Assembly: GCA_032622095.1 (NCBI GenBank)
Contig: CP136062.1
Coordinates: 226,438,578-226,502,577, forward strand
Source: Siphonodentalium dalli
Taxonomy: Eukaryota; Mollusca; Scaphopoda; Gadilida; Siphonodentaliidae
Length of the DNA: 64,000 nt
Direction of reading: 5' to 3'
The position numbers and the translations under genes are program-made. Under the pieces are notes generated by a model, which searched no databases, had not been told where the DNA came from, and saw nothing but the letters and a program-made list of their open reading frames with translations. This document shows positions 43,346 to 54,015 of the stretch, in pieces; position 1 is the first letter of the stretch; each line of letters starts with the position of its first letter.

Positions 43346-44434
43346 AATCCAAACTATTACTGAATTAATTAGAACCAGAGGCAAGCATATTTTTTAACCC
43401 TTTACAGTACAAGGCCCGTGGTTTTGAACATTTTAACACGGAAAAAACACGGAAAAATCGCGCGTGGTCTTAGCGTGGTCAACTTCAGAAAAATGGCCAG
43501 CGTGTTCAAAAACGGTTTGAACACGGCGTGTACATGCCGTGGTCACCCTAGTTCACGCCGTGGTCATCCGTGTTGAAGTCGTGTTCTTAGCATGATCAAT
43601 TACGGCAAAATGGTTAGTTGGCATTAATATTTTCTTGTGTTTGTTCATATTACATGTACGCAAATGGTTTCGGTAGTTTGTGCGGCGATATCGTGTTCTA
43701 ACAAATGGCAGAAAAATTGGATATAACATTACAAAAATTCATAAGTTAAAGACATATTATGCACTCTGAGTGTACTCCGTGGTCATCCGTGTTGAAGTCG
43801 TGTTCATGCCGTGGTCATCCATGTTAATAGCGTGGTCAGCAGTGTTTACCCCGTGGTCTGCATCCCATTGCAGAGAGGCACCTACTCTTATCAGGGACAG
43901 AGCGGGAGGTGTGAATAATCCGCGAAATCAAAGAGTTGCCGCAGGATTACTTGCAGGTAGGATTTTTTAGGGTATATTTGGCCCAGATTGATTTCGTCAA
44001 TGAATAAAGAATTGTCAGATAAAATCTTTTATAATAAAAAACAATTTCATATATTGAAGTATATATGCATATTTGTTTATCTGTGTCTATGGCCTTTATA
44101 TCCGTGTCATGTTTTGTTGTCGCATTTTATTTTAGTTGGCATTACTATTTGCTTGTGTTTGTTCATATTACATGTACGCAAATGGTTTCGGTAGTTTGTG
44201 CGGCGATATCGTGTTCTAACAAATGGCTGAAAAATTGGATATAACATTACAAAAATTCATAAGTTAAAGACATATAATGCACTTGTTCGGGCGCGTGAAA
44301 TTGTTTAGTTAGTATGCAGGCGCTATGCCAACTCGGGGAATGTAGAATTCTACTAACATTGCCAAAAATCTCAAACAAATCGTCGTACCACATCATAGAA
44401 AACATCGTCTGAACTACGCTCAATTGTAAAAATT
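43346..44434 (+). repeat. Quasi-repeats of CGTGGTCATCCGTGTT and a 150-bp direct repeat
   Basis: Motifs such as CCGTGGTCATCCGTGTTG recur at 43440-43600 and 43775-43865. A block with GTTCATATTACATGTACGC and GCGGCGATATCGTGTTCTAA occurs at about 43615-43770 and 44130-44285. No protein is recognised. Confidence 0.75.
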
Positions 44435-44645
44435 TACTTCCCGATTCGGGAGGCAACTATCGGCGGTGAATTAACACAAACGATTTCGCCATCGGTGGGT
44501 CACTGTATTTAATGAATATATATGAATTACGGTGTGTTTTGTCAATTTCGATATAATATTTGTAAAAATAACTAATTTCAGCAAGATTATTCTCCATTTC
44601 TATTTGATCAGCCTACCGGAGTGTTTCACATCACTTTAAAATTTC
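44435..44645 (+). repeat. Diverged half of the foldback seen at 4169
   Basis: Shares CGATTCGGGAGGCAACTATC, ACACAAACGATTTCGCC and ACGGTGTGTTTTGTCAATTT with 4275-4485. The left arm is missing. Confidence 0.7.
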
Positions 44646-44848
44646 GAATTTAATGTTCAAAACGTAACTAAAGTTTTAAATTTTAATTTAATGTTCAATA
44701 TTCTCATTATAATATTTGGACTCCATACATGTATATCAAATAGTAAACGGTTACATGTACACAGAACAATTGACCCGAGAATTGGGTAAAGACAAACCGC
44801 AAACATGTTACTTTATTAATTTTAGATATTGAGCATCTCAGATGAGTT

Positions 44849-44962
44849 TCTATTTTATATGGAATTTATCAACCAAGTTTACTAAATTCGATTTGAACCG
44901 ATTTTTACCGAGGCTCAAATAAAATTTAGTGGACGAAGTTGATAAATTACGTATAAAATAGA
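44849..44962. repeat. Foldback repeat (family G)
   Basis: TCTATTTTATATGGAATTTA pairs with GATAAATTACGTATAAAATAGA; the inner part has ACTAAATTCG / AAATTTAGTGG, as in the 31206 copy. Confidence 0.82.
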
Positions 44963-45384
44963 TCGAGTGCGAGATACCTTTTATCACATGATCAAATAAA
45001 CGCAAAATATTCATCGAAAACAACAATAATAAACTGCAGCGATCGCACGTCATTTAAAGAATGGTGTGATGTCACCACACGCACTGATATTACACGTGTG
45101 TCTTATCGATAATCACTAAACTGGTTTTATGGCCTAATTATGTGATAAATTGTGATATTAGCTGTACGTGGCATATCCATATTCATAGTAATAACAAATT
45201 AATTGTTGTTGATGACTGTAAAAAATGTTATTCAAATAAACATCAAATGTTTTATTCAGTTTGTAGTCATTATGACATCCCACTCTACATAACAGTTCCA
45301 ATGCACCCATGTTGGCGAGATATTTCAGTAATATATATTTCACACGGATTCATTAAAAAAATATACCATTCTAGAATATAAGGA

Positions 45385-46027
45385 ACTAATCCATAAAGGC
45401 AGTCCATCCTGGTATTCTATGGTAAATTCTTCTTTGACAAGATTCAACATAAACTTAGAAACATTGAATGTAAACAACTTTGAGGACCCTATATTATATT
45501 CTTACAAGGCGGATGTAGATAAAAAAAAATTCAGACCTATTCACAAGATGTTACAATGGATAACAAACTTTATGTGTTTGGAAAAATCTATAAGGAATTC
45601 AAAAGTCAAACATTAGGGATAACTAAATCACTCACCAGACACCTGAGTGCGATGAGGATCAGGGCTCATAATTTAGCCATAGAAAAGGAAAGACAGAAAC
45701 GCCCAAAACCAACATTATCTCAAAGAACTTGCACTCTATGTCTTCAATTAGAAGACGAAGAACATTTTTTCCTTTTCAAAAGAATCTTTCAATAATTTTT
45801 CGAGGTCTTCTTAGCCCAGACACAGCACGCGAAACAAAATTGATATGTGAATTTATTTAATGTTCTCTAGACTGATAGGTCCTCCACAGATGTTTCACCT
45901 ATTATAGTCAATTTATAGTCACCAAATATATTATTTCTTTCTCAGATGTATATTGTATATATATTATGTTACGACAGACACCATTGTTTTATGGTTTGTT
46001 TTAATAAATCTTATCTTATCTTATCTT
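45385..46027 (+). pseudogene. LINE-type retrotransposon relic: C-terminus of the RT polyprotein and 3' tail
   Basis: Conceptual translation around 45625-45790 gives LSAMRIRAHNLAIEKERQ, then RTCTLCLQLEDEEHFFL. An R-x-C-x2-C-x(3-4)-EDEEHF pattern is typical of the C-terminal Cys/His region of animal LINE reverse-transcriptase proteins; the expected final Cys is missing. Preceding frames are broken by stops (frame changes near 45545 and 45610). Untranslated sequence and a (TCTTA)n tail at about 46003-46027 follow, as expected for a 5'-truncated insertion. Not functional. The clade cannot be named from this piece. Confidence 0.68.
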
Positions 46028-46029
46028 AA

Positions 46030-46093
46030 TTAATATTCTGGAATAATTCATGAATATTCTGAAACAGTTCCTCGACAGGATCGATAGCAGGGT
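46030..46093 (-). mobile_element. Family D terminal fragment
   Basis: AATATTCTGGAATAATTC to GGATCGATAGCAGGG. It follows the LINE relic tail directly. Confidence 0.65.
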
Positions 46094-46119
46094 ATGATGG
46101 CGTACCAATTAATAAGGAC

Positions 46120-46580
46120 CAGACCTGAGAATAAAATGCCTGTTATTTGCAGAATGAGGTCCCCAGAGGGTGAATTTAGTAACGCTATCCCACATAGCGG
46201 GCTGGCATCACTAAATTCACCCAATGGGAACCTCATTCTGCTTAGGCCTCATCTTCTCTGGAAAGTTTCTTTGTTATCAAATTTCTATAGAAACTTCTTC
46301 ACATAGATTCTATTTCTTTTTTAGTTTAGTTTCTCCAAGTCCCCAAATTGGCAGACAGCACATTGCATAATCGAGGTTCCCGATGGGTGTACATCACAAT
46401 ATTCACCACTTGGGAACTTTAATCAGAGTCTATGTCGCCCATAGCAGATGAGACCATGCAGAATGAGGTCCCTAGAGGGTACATTTGGTGATGCCAGCAC
46501 GCAGTGTGGGACAGCATCACTAAATTCACCCTCTGGGACCTCATTCTGCAAATGGCAGTCACCTTATTCTCATGCCTGAT
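46120..46580. mobile_element. Family B element, second subtype
   Basis: CAGACCTGAGAATAAAATGC ... TTATTCTCATGCCTG with hairpins at 46149-46240 and 46458-46548. Its right edge carries hAT-like element H copy 1. Confidence 0.85.
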
Positions 46581-46583
46581 AAG

Positions 46584-46916
46584 CAGGGGCGCCGGAAGAG
46601 GGGGCAGAGGGGGCAGCTGACCCCCCTGGAGACAGAGTAATGCTTTTTGTGTGTTTAATCTCGTGTTTTTATAGCAAAATGTGACTTTTCTGGTCCAAAT
46701 ACCACCAATTTCACAAGGAATATTAATGTTTTGTAAATTTTATCACAAAACGGCCATAAAAACTGACAAATACCATTAAAATAGGGATTTTTGCCACAAT
46801 GAATTTGTGGTTATTTTCCCGAGTTTGCGGAGAAAATGCCCTTTTTTGCGGAAAAGTGCCCTTTTTGTAGGCTCTGCCCCCCCCCCCCCTGCCCTTGGAT
46901 GCTTCCGGCGCCCCTG
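46584..46916 (+). mobile_element. hAT-like MITE (family H), copy 1, 333 bp
   Basis: Ends CAGGGGCGCCGGAAG / CTTCCGGCGCCCCTG, with perfect 8-bp duplication CTGATAAG at 46576-46583 and 46917-46924. It is inserted at the outer edge of a family B copy (46120-46580). The interior carries GGGGG-rich and poly-C tracts near its ends. Frames here are by-products of the repeat. Confidence 0.92.
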
Positions 46917-47199
46917 CTGATAAGGAAGAGCAAAACATGAGGAAGCCGAAAATTAATCAAACGATTTAATTTAGCCACAGTAAACGGAATGAGGATGGAG
47001 TTTGTGTGACTTATACTCACCTAACAGATTGTATACTGTTCAATGGGGTCGAGATGTTCAATGGGGTCGAGATAAGTCTTGTATGACATATTCCAACATA
47101 TATCAAGATAATTGTGTGGTTATTTTGCACCATTTGATTGAGTTCCTCAGACGATTCATCAGGAACCGAAATAGAGTATGTTTTCACTAATAAATCGGA

Positions 47200-47665
47200 C
47201 AAGGTCTCTCTTGCTTATATAGGATTTCACTGTTTTTACAAACTCACAAACTCATCACTGAGACATCATATATAACACAGTGCGACTAATTGAGTGTTTG
47301 TCGCAAGACTTCGATCATATTCATAGACATCTTTGCAAAGCAGCCACAAGGTCTCTCTTGCTTATATAGAATTTCCCTGTTTTTACCGGGTCACAAACTC
47401 ATCACTGAGACATATATAACACAGTGCGGCTGATTGGGTGTTTGTCACAAGACTTCGATCATATTCATAGACATCTTTGCAAAGCAGCCACAAGGTCTCT
47501 CTTGCTTATATAGAATTTCCCTGTTATTAACGGTTCACAAACTCATCACTGAGACATATATAACACAGTGCGGCTGATTGGGTGTTTGTCACAAGACTTC
47601 GATCATATTCATAGACATCTTTGCAAAGCAGCCACAAGGTCTCTCTTGCTTATATAGAATTTCCC
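47200..47665 (+). repeat. 145-bp tandem repeat, three copies plus a partial
   Basis: CAAGGTCTCTCTTGCTTATA starts at 47200, 47346, 47491 and 47635. Copies 2 and 3 are almost identical. Confidence 0.94.
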
Positions 47666-48026
47666 GGTATAACAGTTTATCCGTCCCCACATATCTACCT
47701 CGCCCCAAACCCCTGAATGAAACAACTTTTTAATTTCAACAAGTTAACTTCTCGCCGTTTCATAACTATATAAAGATGAAGAAGTGAAAAAATGAGAAAA
47801 TGATTTGTTCTTATATGTGGGCTGCTGTTGGGTGGTGAGGGTTGACAATTAAATAAGACAAATTGTTTTTTAAATAAGTTTTCTCGTCATCTCATACCAT
47901 AATAATATCAAATAAAGTGGAAAACAAATTTATCATGGGTGGAGGGAGATACACAGTGAGGCGGAAGCAGGTGAGATAACCAGGGGAAGATATCGTGATA
48001 CACCGGGTCACAAACTCATCAATGAT

Positions 48027-48404
48027 CAGGGGCGCCGGAAGCATCCAAGGGCAGGGGGGCAGAGCCTACAAAAAGGGCACTTTTCCGCAAAAAAGGGCAT
48101 TTTCTCCGCAAACTCGGGAAAATAACCATAAATTCATTGTGGGCAAAAATCCCTATTTTAATGGTATTTGATGGTTTTTATGGCCGTTTTGTGATAAAAT
48201 TGACAAAAAATTAATATTCCTTGTGAAATTGGTGGTATTTGGACCAAAAAAGTCACATTTTGCTATAAAAACACGAGATTAAACACACAAAAAGAATTTT
48301 CTGTCTCCAGAAAAAGGGCAAGTCCTGCCCCCGCTCGCCCCCCTTGGTCAAGGGCAGGGGGGTCAGCTGCCCCCTCTGCCCCCCCCCCTCTTTCGGTGCC
48401 CCTG
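48027..48404 (-). mobile_element. hAT-like MITE (family H), copy 2, 378 bp
   Basis: Same element in opposite orientation: left end CAGGGGCGCCGGAAG, right end CGGTGCCCCTG, flanked by TCAATGAT at 48019-48026 and 48405-48412. The target, CACAAACTCATCAATGAT..., resembles part of the 145-bp tandem unit found just upstream (47200-47660). Confidence 0.92.
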
Positions 48405-48589
48405 TCAATGATGGGACATGAGGTGATGGAGCCAATGTAGGCATATGACTTAAACAACTCACAGGTTTCACAATGTGTCATTTCATCACCCCCACTATGT
48501 AAGTTTGGTGGAAGAAGATTGAAAAGAAATTCATTTGTAAAGCATACTAAAATCTGTAAAAGTGTGCGCGCGCATTCACGATTTCATTT

Positions 48590-48880
48590 CCATAGGTCGC
48601 CTCGCATATATAAGAGAATGCATCGGCCTTACCCCAAACAAAATAAACAAAATAAAAAAACAAATTCATTTAAAAAAAAAAATTTAGGGCACTCTACAGA
48701 CCATAAATTAGGGCCGATAAAAAAATTGTAAAAAAAAAAAAAAAAAAAAAAAAAATGTTAGGCCAATGCATTCTCTTATATATGCGAGGCGACCTATGGT
48801 CGACTCGCATATATAAGAGAATGCATTGGCACAGGGTATATGGGTTGATAAAAAAATCGACCTGGCACTCAAAGGGTTAA
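48590..48880 (-). mobile_element. TTAA MITE beta, left end truncated
   Basis: Starts within a hairpin arm (CATAGGTCGCCTCGC), then an A-rich stretch, a complete second hairpin and the right end GGCACTCAAAGGGTTAA. Unlike other beta copies it retains parts of both hairpins. Confidence 0.85.
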
Positions 48881-49028
48881 CAATTATATTAGGGGATTAT
48901 TTATAGTTATTACGGTCATGCTGTTAATATAAAGACTACATATTTCATCTATTGTTTCATAATTTTAATTTACATATTACATCTCTCCCATTTATCGATT
49001 TCAAATTTGTAACACCCACTTCACAATA

Positions 49029-49171
49029 CTAGAGAATGACCCTTTGCCCTATAGAGAACGACCCTTTGCGCAATAGAGAATGACCCTTTGCCCTATAGAG
49101 AACGACCCTTTGCCCTATAGAGAATGACCCTTTGCCCTATAGAGAACGACCATTTGTCCTATCGAGAATGA
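49029..49171 (+). repeat. 22-bp repeat with 44-bp higher order, seven units
   Basis: TAGAGAATGACCCTTTGCC and TAGAGAACGACCCTTTGCC alternate strictly (AATG, AACG, AATG, ...). Confidence 0.92.
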
Positions 49172-49314
49172 CCACTTCAGATTATTTTTAAAACAACATA
49201 AATATTGAAGATAAAAAAATCTGGAAAAATTAGGAGATAATTACCCTACAATATATACAATTTAAAAAGTTTAAAAGGTTGTATGCACGGAGTTTCAGGA
49301 CCATGTGACGGACC

Positions 49315-49437
49315 CAAGCCTTGAAATAGTGTGTCTGTCATTTGCAGAATGAGGTCCCCAGAGGGTGAATTTAGTGATGCTACCCCGCATAGTGGGCTAG
49401 CATCACCAAATTCACCCTCTGGGGACCTCATTCTGCT
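49315..49437. mobile_element. Family B single-hairpin copy
   Basis: CAAGCCTTGAAATAGTG and one nearly perfect hairpin ending CTCATTCTGC. Confidence 0.8.
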
Positions 49438-49639
49438 GAGATGTAAGCAGGCTTGTTGGTAGTGTGAGAGAAATCAGTGCTCGAGTTTATACAGTCTTTC
49501 ATATTTATCTCCCCCTGCGTGATGTAGTAGTTCCGGTTTGAATTGGTAGAAAGTAAACAATGGCGACTCCCGGCGTTATCACAATAAACAATGAAATTAT
49601 ATGATCTCCATGTGCATTTCGACGGAAAAGCGGTGGTGG

Positions 49640-49735
49640 TAGCAATTTTGTCGCACCATTGTGTAACAACCAACGAGGAAAGGACAAAATCGTACTACCG
49701 ATTTCCAAGCGACAAAAAACAGTTAAATTTGTGGA
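49640..49735 (+). pseudogene. Degenerate THAP-type zinc-finger fragment
   Basis: One frame reads VAPLCNNQRGKDKIV. After a frame change near 49695 it continues YRFPSDKKQLNLWIN and then reaches a stop. The order C..NN.RGKDK..YRFPSD...WI matches the start of THAP domains (C2CH zinc finger, DNA-binding, also found in P-element-like transposases). The first cysteine is not in frame and a frameshift is needed, so this is a relic or an unspliced, misread exon. Similarity was judged by eye. Confidence 0.4.
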
Positions 49736-50189
49736 TAAACTGATGTACACTGACCTGAAAACTCTATGTGATCTTCCATCTCATGAAGTTACAAGCACAA
49801 ATATGTCACCTGCTATGGGTAAATACAACGATGTGTCCAAAGACGTCCAGCTCACCGGCTCAGCATCCTTCAGTCTCAGAGTTAAGATATAAAGTAACAA
49901 TTCTCGACTCGAGTGATGAAATCACGTACCCAGGGTTACCTCTTTCTTTAGTTGTAAATATTTACATAGCCTGTGTATGTTACACTAATTCTTGTTCAGT
50001 GATTGACCAACTGCTATTCAGGTCAAACATTTCAAATCCGAATAAAGCACACCATAATATATATGAACCAACGTCACATCTTGTAGACATAGATGACTAT
50101 AAGTGGCAGAATAACTGGGAGTTATTTAAATGCACGGACATAGACTAATCGATCATTAATTCACAGGTAGAATATAGGGCTATTTACAA
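49736..50189 (+). other. Unassigned stretch after the THAP-like fragment
   Basis: Frames of 77 and 126 codons overlap here (49659-49892 and 49768-50148). They resemble no family I recognise. They could be the remainder of the same decayed gene, or chance. Confidence 0.3.
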
Positions 50190-50575
50190 CCCTGCTATTA
50201 TGACCAGGAATTATTAGAGAATATTCATGGATTATTCCAGGTTATTATGGAATAATATTCCAAGAATATTCTAGAATGGTGTATATGCCACCATGAATAA
50301 ACTGGAATACAATTTGAATAGAATAAACATGAACATTGTAGAATATTTTAACTTTATCGCACATGAAGTCAAAAGTCCAAAATTCCTGTTTATTCATTCT
50401 TATTCTAGTCTCATACTTGGCAATGTCACAACATTCTTGTTAAATCATGTTTATTCTAGATAAAGAATTCGTAATTTCACTGATTTTACATTGTTTTCTC
50501 ACAATTCCTAATTATTCCTGTTTATTCATGTTTAGAATGGAATAACAAACTTGAATAAAGCAGGAATATTCTGGA
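50190..50575 (+). mobile_element. Family D repeat, copy without array
   Basis: CCCTGCTATTATGACCAGG, GAATATTCTAGAATGG, GATAAAGAATTCG and TTTTCTCACAATTCC. The position of the 10-bp array holds only one or two units. Confidence 0.8.
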
Positions 50576-50703
50576 GTATTCTGGAGTATTCCAGTTTAAT
50601 CGAGGCAACTGGAACAAGAAAGCACGGAAAACAGCATGGTATAATATCTAAACTGCAAAGAGATTTCAGAAAAAAACAAGGAATTAATAATGAAAAAGCT
50701 ATA

Positions 50704-51085
50704 TTAACCCTTTACCCAACAGAACGGCCCTGTGCCAATGCATTATCTTATATATGCGAGTCGACCATAGGTCGCCTCGCATATATAAGAGAGCATTGGC
50801 TTAACATATTAAAAATGATAAAATTGTCAAAGAATGTAGAAAAATATTATAAAAATTGTTTTTTTAGGCCAATGCATTCTCTTATATATGCGAGGCGACC
50901 TATGGTCGACTCGCATATATAAGAGAATGCAATGACACAGGGCATAACTGTAACCATCACAATGTGGTCAATGAACCGGTTCCAATGATATCCATATTTG
51001 TATGGTGTTATTGAGACAGAAGATATTTTAGACTGTTGAAGCTTTATTTGGGCGTTTTTGGCCGTTTTGTTGGGTAAAGGGTTAA
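50704..51085 (-). mobile_element. TTAA MITE, alpha type, 382 bp
   Basis: TTAA-CCCTTTACCCAACA ... TGTTGGGTAAAGGG-TTAA with small deletions in the first hairpin (AAGAGAGCATTGG) and in the right arm. Confidence 0.93.
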
Positions 51086-51379
51086 AACCAGATCACCACA
51101 AAAATCCATATGAAGTTGGTGACGATCGGTTGAGGAATATGACCTGTATGGGTGTGCGAAAGACAACTGTTGATGGAGGCAAAAAGGACACCAACCCATG
51201 TTAATTGCTCAAACTTTACTTGACATCAGCATATCTCTGTGGATGCTGGATCACAATTAGTGTAAACCCCGAAGTGTCAACTGAAGTGAGTAACCCGTTT
51301 GGTTATAAGGGAGAAGTGGACTTATCAGGAGAAGTTACAATGACTGAAGTTCAAGTTACACGTCAACATCACCCTTCTA
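51086..51379 (+). repeat. Dispersed repeat (family N) that hosts a family A insertion
   Basis: GGGAGAAG..GAAGTTACAATG..TGAAGTTCAAGTTACAC resembles 40395-40470, which continues in the same way on the far side of the A element. Confidence 0.6.
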
Positions 51380-51619
51380 CAGTAATGCCCTAAATAACTG
51401 ACTCCTCAACCACAGCAGAATTATGGGTAATTTTCAGGATTTAGTCGGAAATATGGCTTGTTGCCATTCACATCTCACTGAGAGCTTTCCGATGAATGGC
51501 AACAAGCCATAAGTGAGAGCTTTCCGATGAATGGCAACAAGCCATATTTCCGACTAAATCCTGAAATATTACCCATAATTCTGCTGTGGTTAAGGAGTCG
51601 ATTATTTAGGGCATTACTG
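51380..51619. mobile_element. Family A MITE with duplicated centre, 240 bp
   Basis: TA-CAGTAATGCCC ... GGGCATTACTG-TA. The inner block GAGAGCTTTCCGATGAATGG occurs twice. The host sequence is matched by an empty TA in the related repeat at 40455-40456. Confidence 0.92.
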
Positions 51620-52159
51620 TATAAACCAAAGTATTATGCAACATTTATAAAACCAACATAGTGAGTAAGAACACCATTATAATCAGTAAATATATTAAGG
51701 TACTCAATCCGATCAGATGGTCCCCATATCCTGAACACTGTCAACTATGGTATAAAATTTCCCAAAATGTGTTATTTATCAACATTTTGTTCAACGAAAT
51801 ATGGCCGTATTATCACTTGAGTATCACAAAATTTGGCCGTATTACCACTTAATTTTAGAGTTATCCATCTTCATCTGCAATTTTGTCCAAGGCTGTCAGT
51901 TTGCCGACTTTTTTCAGGACCACAGATAAGTGTACATATCGAGAAATAATCGATATCTGATCATAATCTGAGCTTTGATGGGTGGGTTCCTCGACTTGAA
52001 TCAAATATTTTTTACCTCCGAAGCCAAAGAAATAGTAATTTGGGATCGTTAAATCGGATTATGCATCTTTAAGTATAGGATTATGCATCTTTAAGTATGC
52101 TGGTGGGAAATATGGATACTGGAAAATATGGATACTGGAAATATGGATACTGGAAATAT
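51620..52159. other. Unique sequence with a 17-bp repeat
   Basis: GGAAATATGGATACT recurs four times at about 52105-52165. GGTTCCTCGACTTGAATC (51985) recurs inverted at 53515-53560. Confidence 0.55.
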
Positions 52160-52534
52160 GGATACTGGAAAATGAGAGAGAAATCACTTCTCACTAAGAC
52201 AAAAATAGGGAGAAATGACACACTTTAACCCTTTCAGTGCCAAGTCAGATTTGTGTATCAACCCATATACCCTGTGCCAATGCATTCTCTTATATTCTTT
52301 AACAGACTTATTTTGTAGGTTTAGTGTCAGGGAATCTTACGTTTTCATGGGCATCAAAATTATTACTATGAATACCCAAAAAAAATTCAACCCAAAAAAA
52401 TCTTCTTTTTTAGGGCCGATTTTACAGACCATAAATTAGGGCCGATGAGATCGGTCCCTGGCACTGAAAGGGTTAAGGAGATGTCGCCCTCTAGGCTGGT
52501 CCTCTCCCACGTTGCCCTCTATGCTGGTCCCTGC
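52160..52534. mobile_element. Family M fragment interrupted by a TTAA element
   Basis: GAGAGAAATCACTTCTC and AAAAATAGGGAGAAATG at the left continue after 52476 as GGAGATGTCGCCCTCTAGGCTGGTCC. A beta TTAA element (52225-52476) splits it. The right part is itself partly duplicated: CTCTAGGCTGGTCC and CTCTATGCTGGTCCCTG. Confidence 0.6.
52225..52476 (+). mobile_element. TTAA MITE beta, hairpin deleted, 252 bp
   Basis: TTAACCCTTTCAGTGCCAAG ... CACTGAAAGGGTTAA. The first hairpin arm (GCATTCTCTTATA) passes directly into TTCTTTAACAGAC, so the rest of the hairpin is lost. Inserted in a family M copy. Confidence 0.9.
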
Positions 52535-52835
52535 AACAGACTTTACAATATATAGGGCCTACAGGAAGTATAGTTCATTTGTGACAGTTGTCTATAGAAA
52601 CAAATATTTATTTAACAACCACACTTGGATCAAAAACAGCTTCATTGATTATTAATATATTCTTCTGGTACAAAAGATGTCTGTTTCAATTTATATTTGT
52701 TATTGATATGTCACAAGACGCATATAAACATTGCTATTTTAAGAATAGATCAAATTCCTTGGCATATTGATTTGAATTCCCGGGGATGCATCAAGGCCCA
52801 TGAATTTGATCACATTTGTTATAACTGTGCAACAT

Positions 52836-53277
52836 CTAGCCTGAGTTTAATGAGGTCCCCAGAGAGTGAATTTAGTGATGCTCTCCTGCATAGCGGGATA
52901 GCATCACCAAAATCACCCTCTGGGAACCTCATTCTGCATGGCCTCATCTGCTATGGGAGACATATAGACTCAGATAGAAGTTCCCAAATGGTGAATATTG
53001 TGATGTACACCCATTGGGACCCTCGATTATGCAATGTGTGGTCTGCCAATTTGGGGATATGGAGAAACTAAACTTAAAAAAGAAATAGAACTTTTGTGAA
53101 GAAGTTTCTATAGACATTTGATAATAAAGAAACTTTCCAGAGAAGATGAGGCCTAAGAAGAATGAGATCCCCAGAGGGTAAATTTAGTGATGCTAGCCCG
53201 CTATGCAGGATATCATCACTAAATTCACCCTCTGGGGACCTCATTCTGCAAATGACAGGCACACTAAACTCAGGCTT
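52836..53277. mobile_element. Family B element between 45-bp direct repeats
   Basis: CTAGCCTGAGTTTAATGAGG ... CTAAACTCAGGCTTG with two hairpins. The flank GGCCCATGAATTTGATCACA.. (52795-52834) recurs after the element as GACCCATGAATTCTATCACA.. (53282-53325). Confidence 0.85.
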
Positions 53278-53325
53278 GTCAGGACCCATGAATTCTATCA
53301 CATATGATATAACTGTGTAACATCA

Positions 53326-53758
53326 ATAAAGTTACCAATATGTCATGTTTTAGCTAACTTTGCTGATTTAAATTTTATAATTTGGCATGAGCGGGGTTCT
53401 CTGTGATTCTCAGGTTTTAGTTATACGAGGAAATCTGACATTATTAAAGATATATAATCTGATGATTTAAAACGCCCCTCAATTACTATTTATTTGGATT
53501 CAGGGGTAAAAAAAATATTTGATTTGAGTCGAGGAACTCACCATATCAAAGCTTAGAGTTATTAGATATAAATGTTTTTCACCATCAAGATTTATTAGTG
53601 GCCCAGTAAAAAGTCAATGATAATATTAATAAAGGCCAAATTTCATCGAATAACATGTTGATAAATAACATGTTTTGGGCAATTTCATACTATAGTTGAC
53701 AGTGGTTAGCATTAGTCGATCATACTATTAAAACCAATTTCCGACTGAGGAATAACTA
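53326..53758. other. No gene recognised
   Basis: Contains an inverted, diverged copy of 51960-52020. Confidence 0.45.
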
Positions 53759-53928
53759 CAGTAATGCCCTAAATAATCAACTCCTTAACCACAGCAGAAT
53801 TATGGGTAAACAAGCCATATACTGAGAGCTTTCAAATGAATGGCAACAAGCCATATTTCCGACTAAATCCTGAAAATTTACACATAATTCTGCTGTGGTT
53901 AGGGCGTCGATTATTTAGGAAAATACTG
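53759..53928. mobile_element. Family A MITE, left arm shortened
   Basis: TA-CAGTAATGCCC ... AAATACTG-TA. The left arm jumps from ATGGGTAA to ACAAGCCATA. Confidence 0.88.
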
Positions 53929-54015
53929 TAACTGCATAATAGGACTCCGTGAAGAGGTAAATCTTACAGGGAAGTAAGTCATACTAAACCAATTTCCTAC
54001 TGAGGAATAACTTAC

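Noticed and set aside
46723-48481. Several frames of about 70 codons on the minus strand
   Set aside because: Lie within or across the hAT-like MITEs and their G/C runs.
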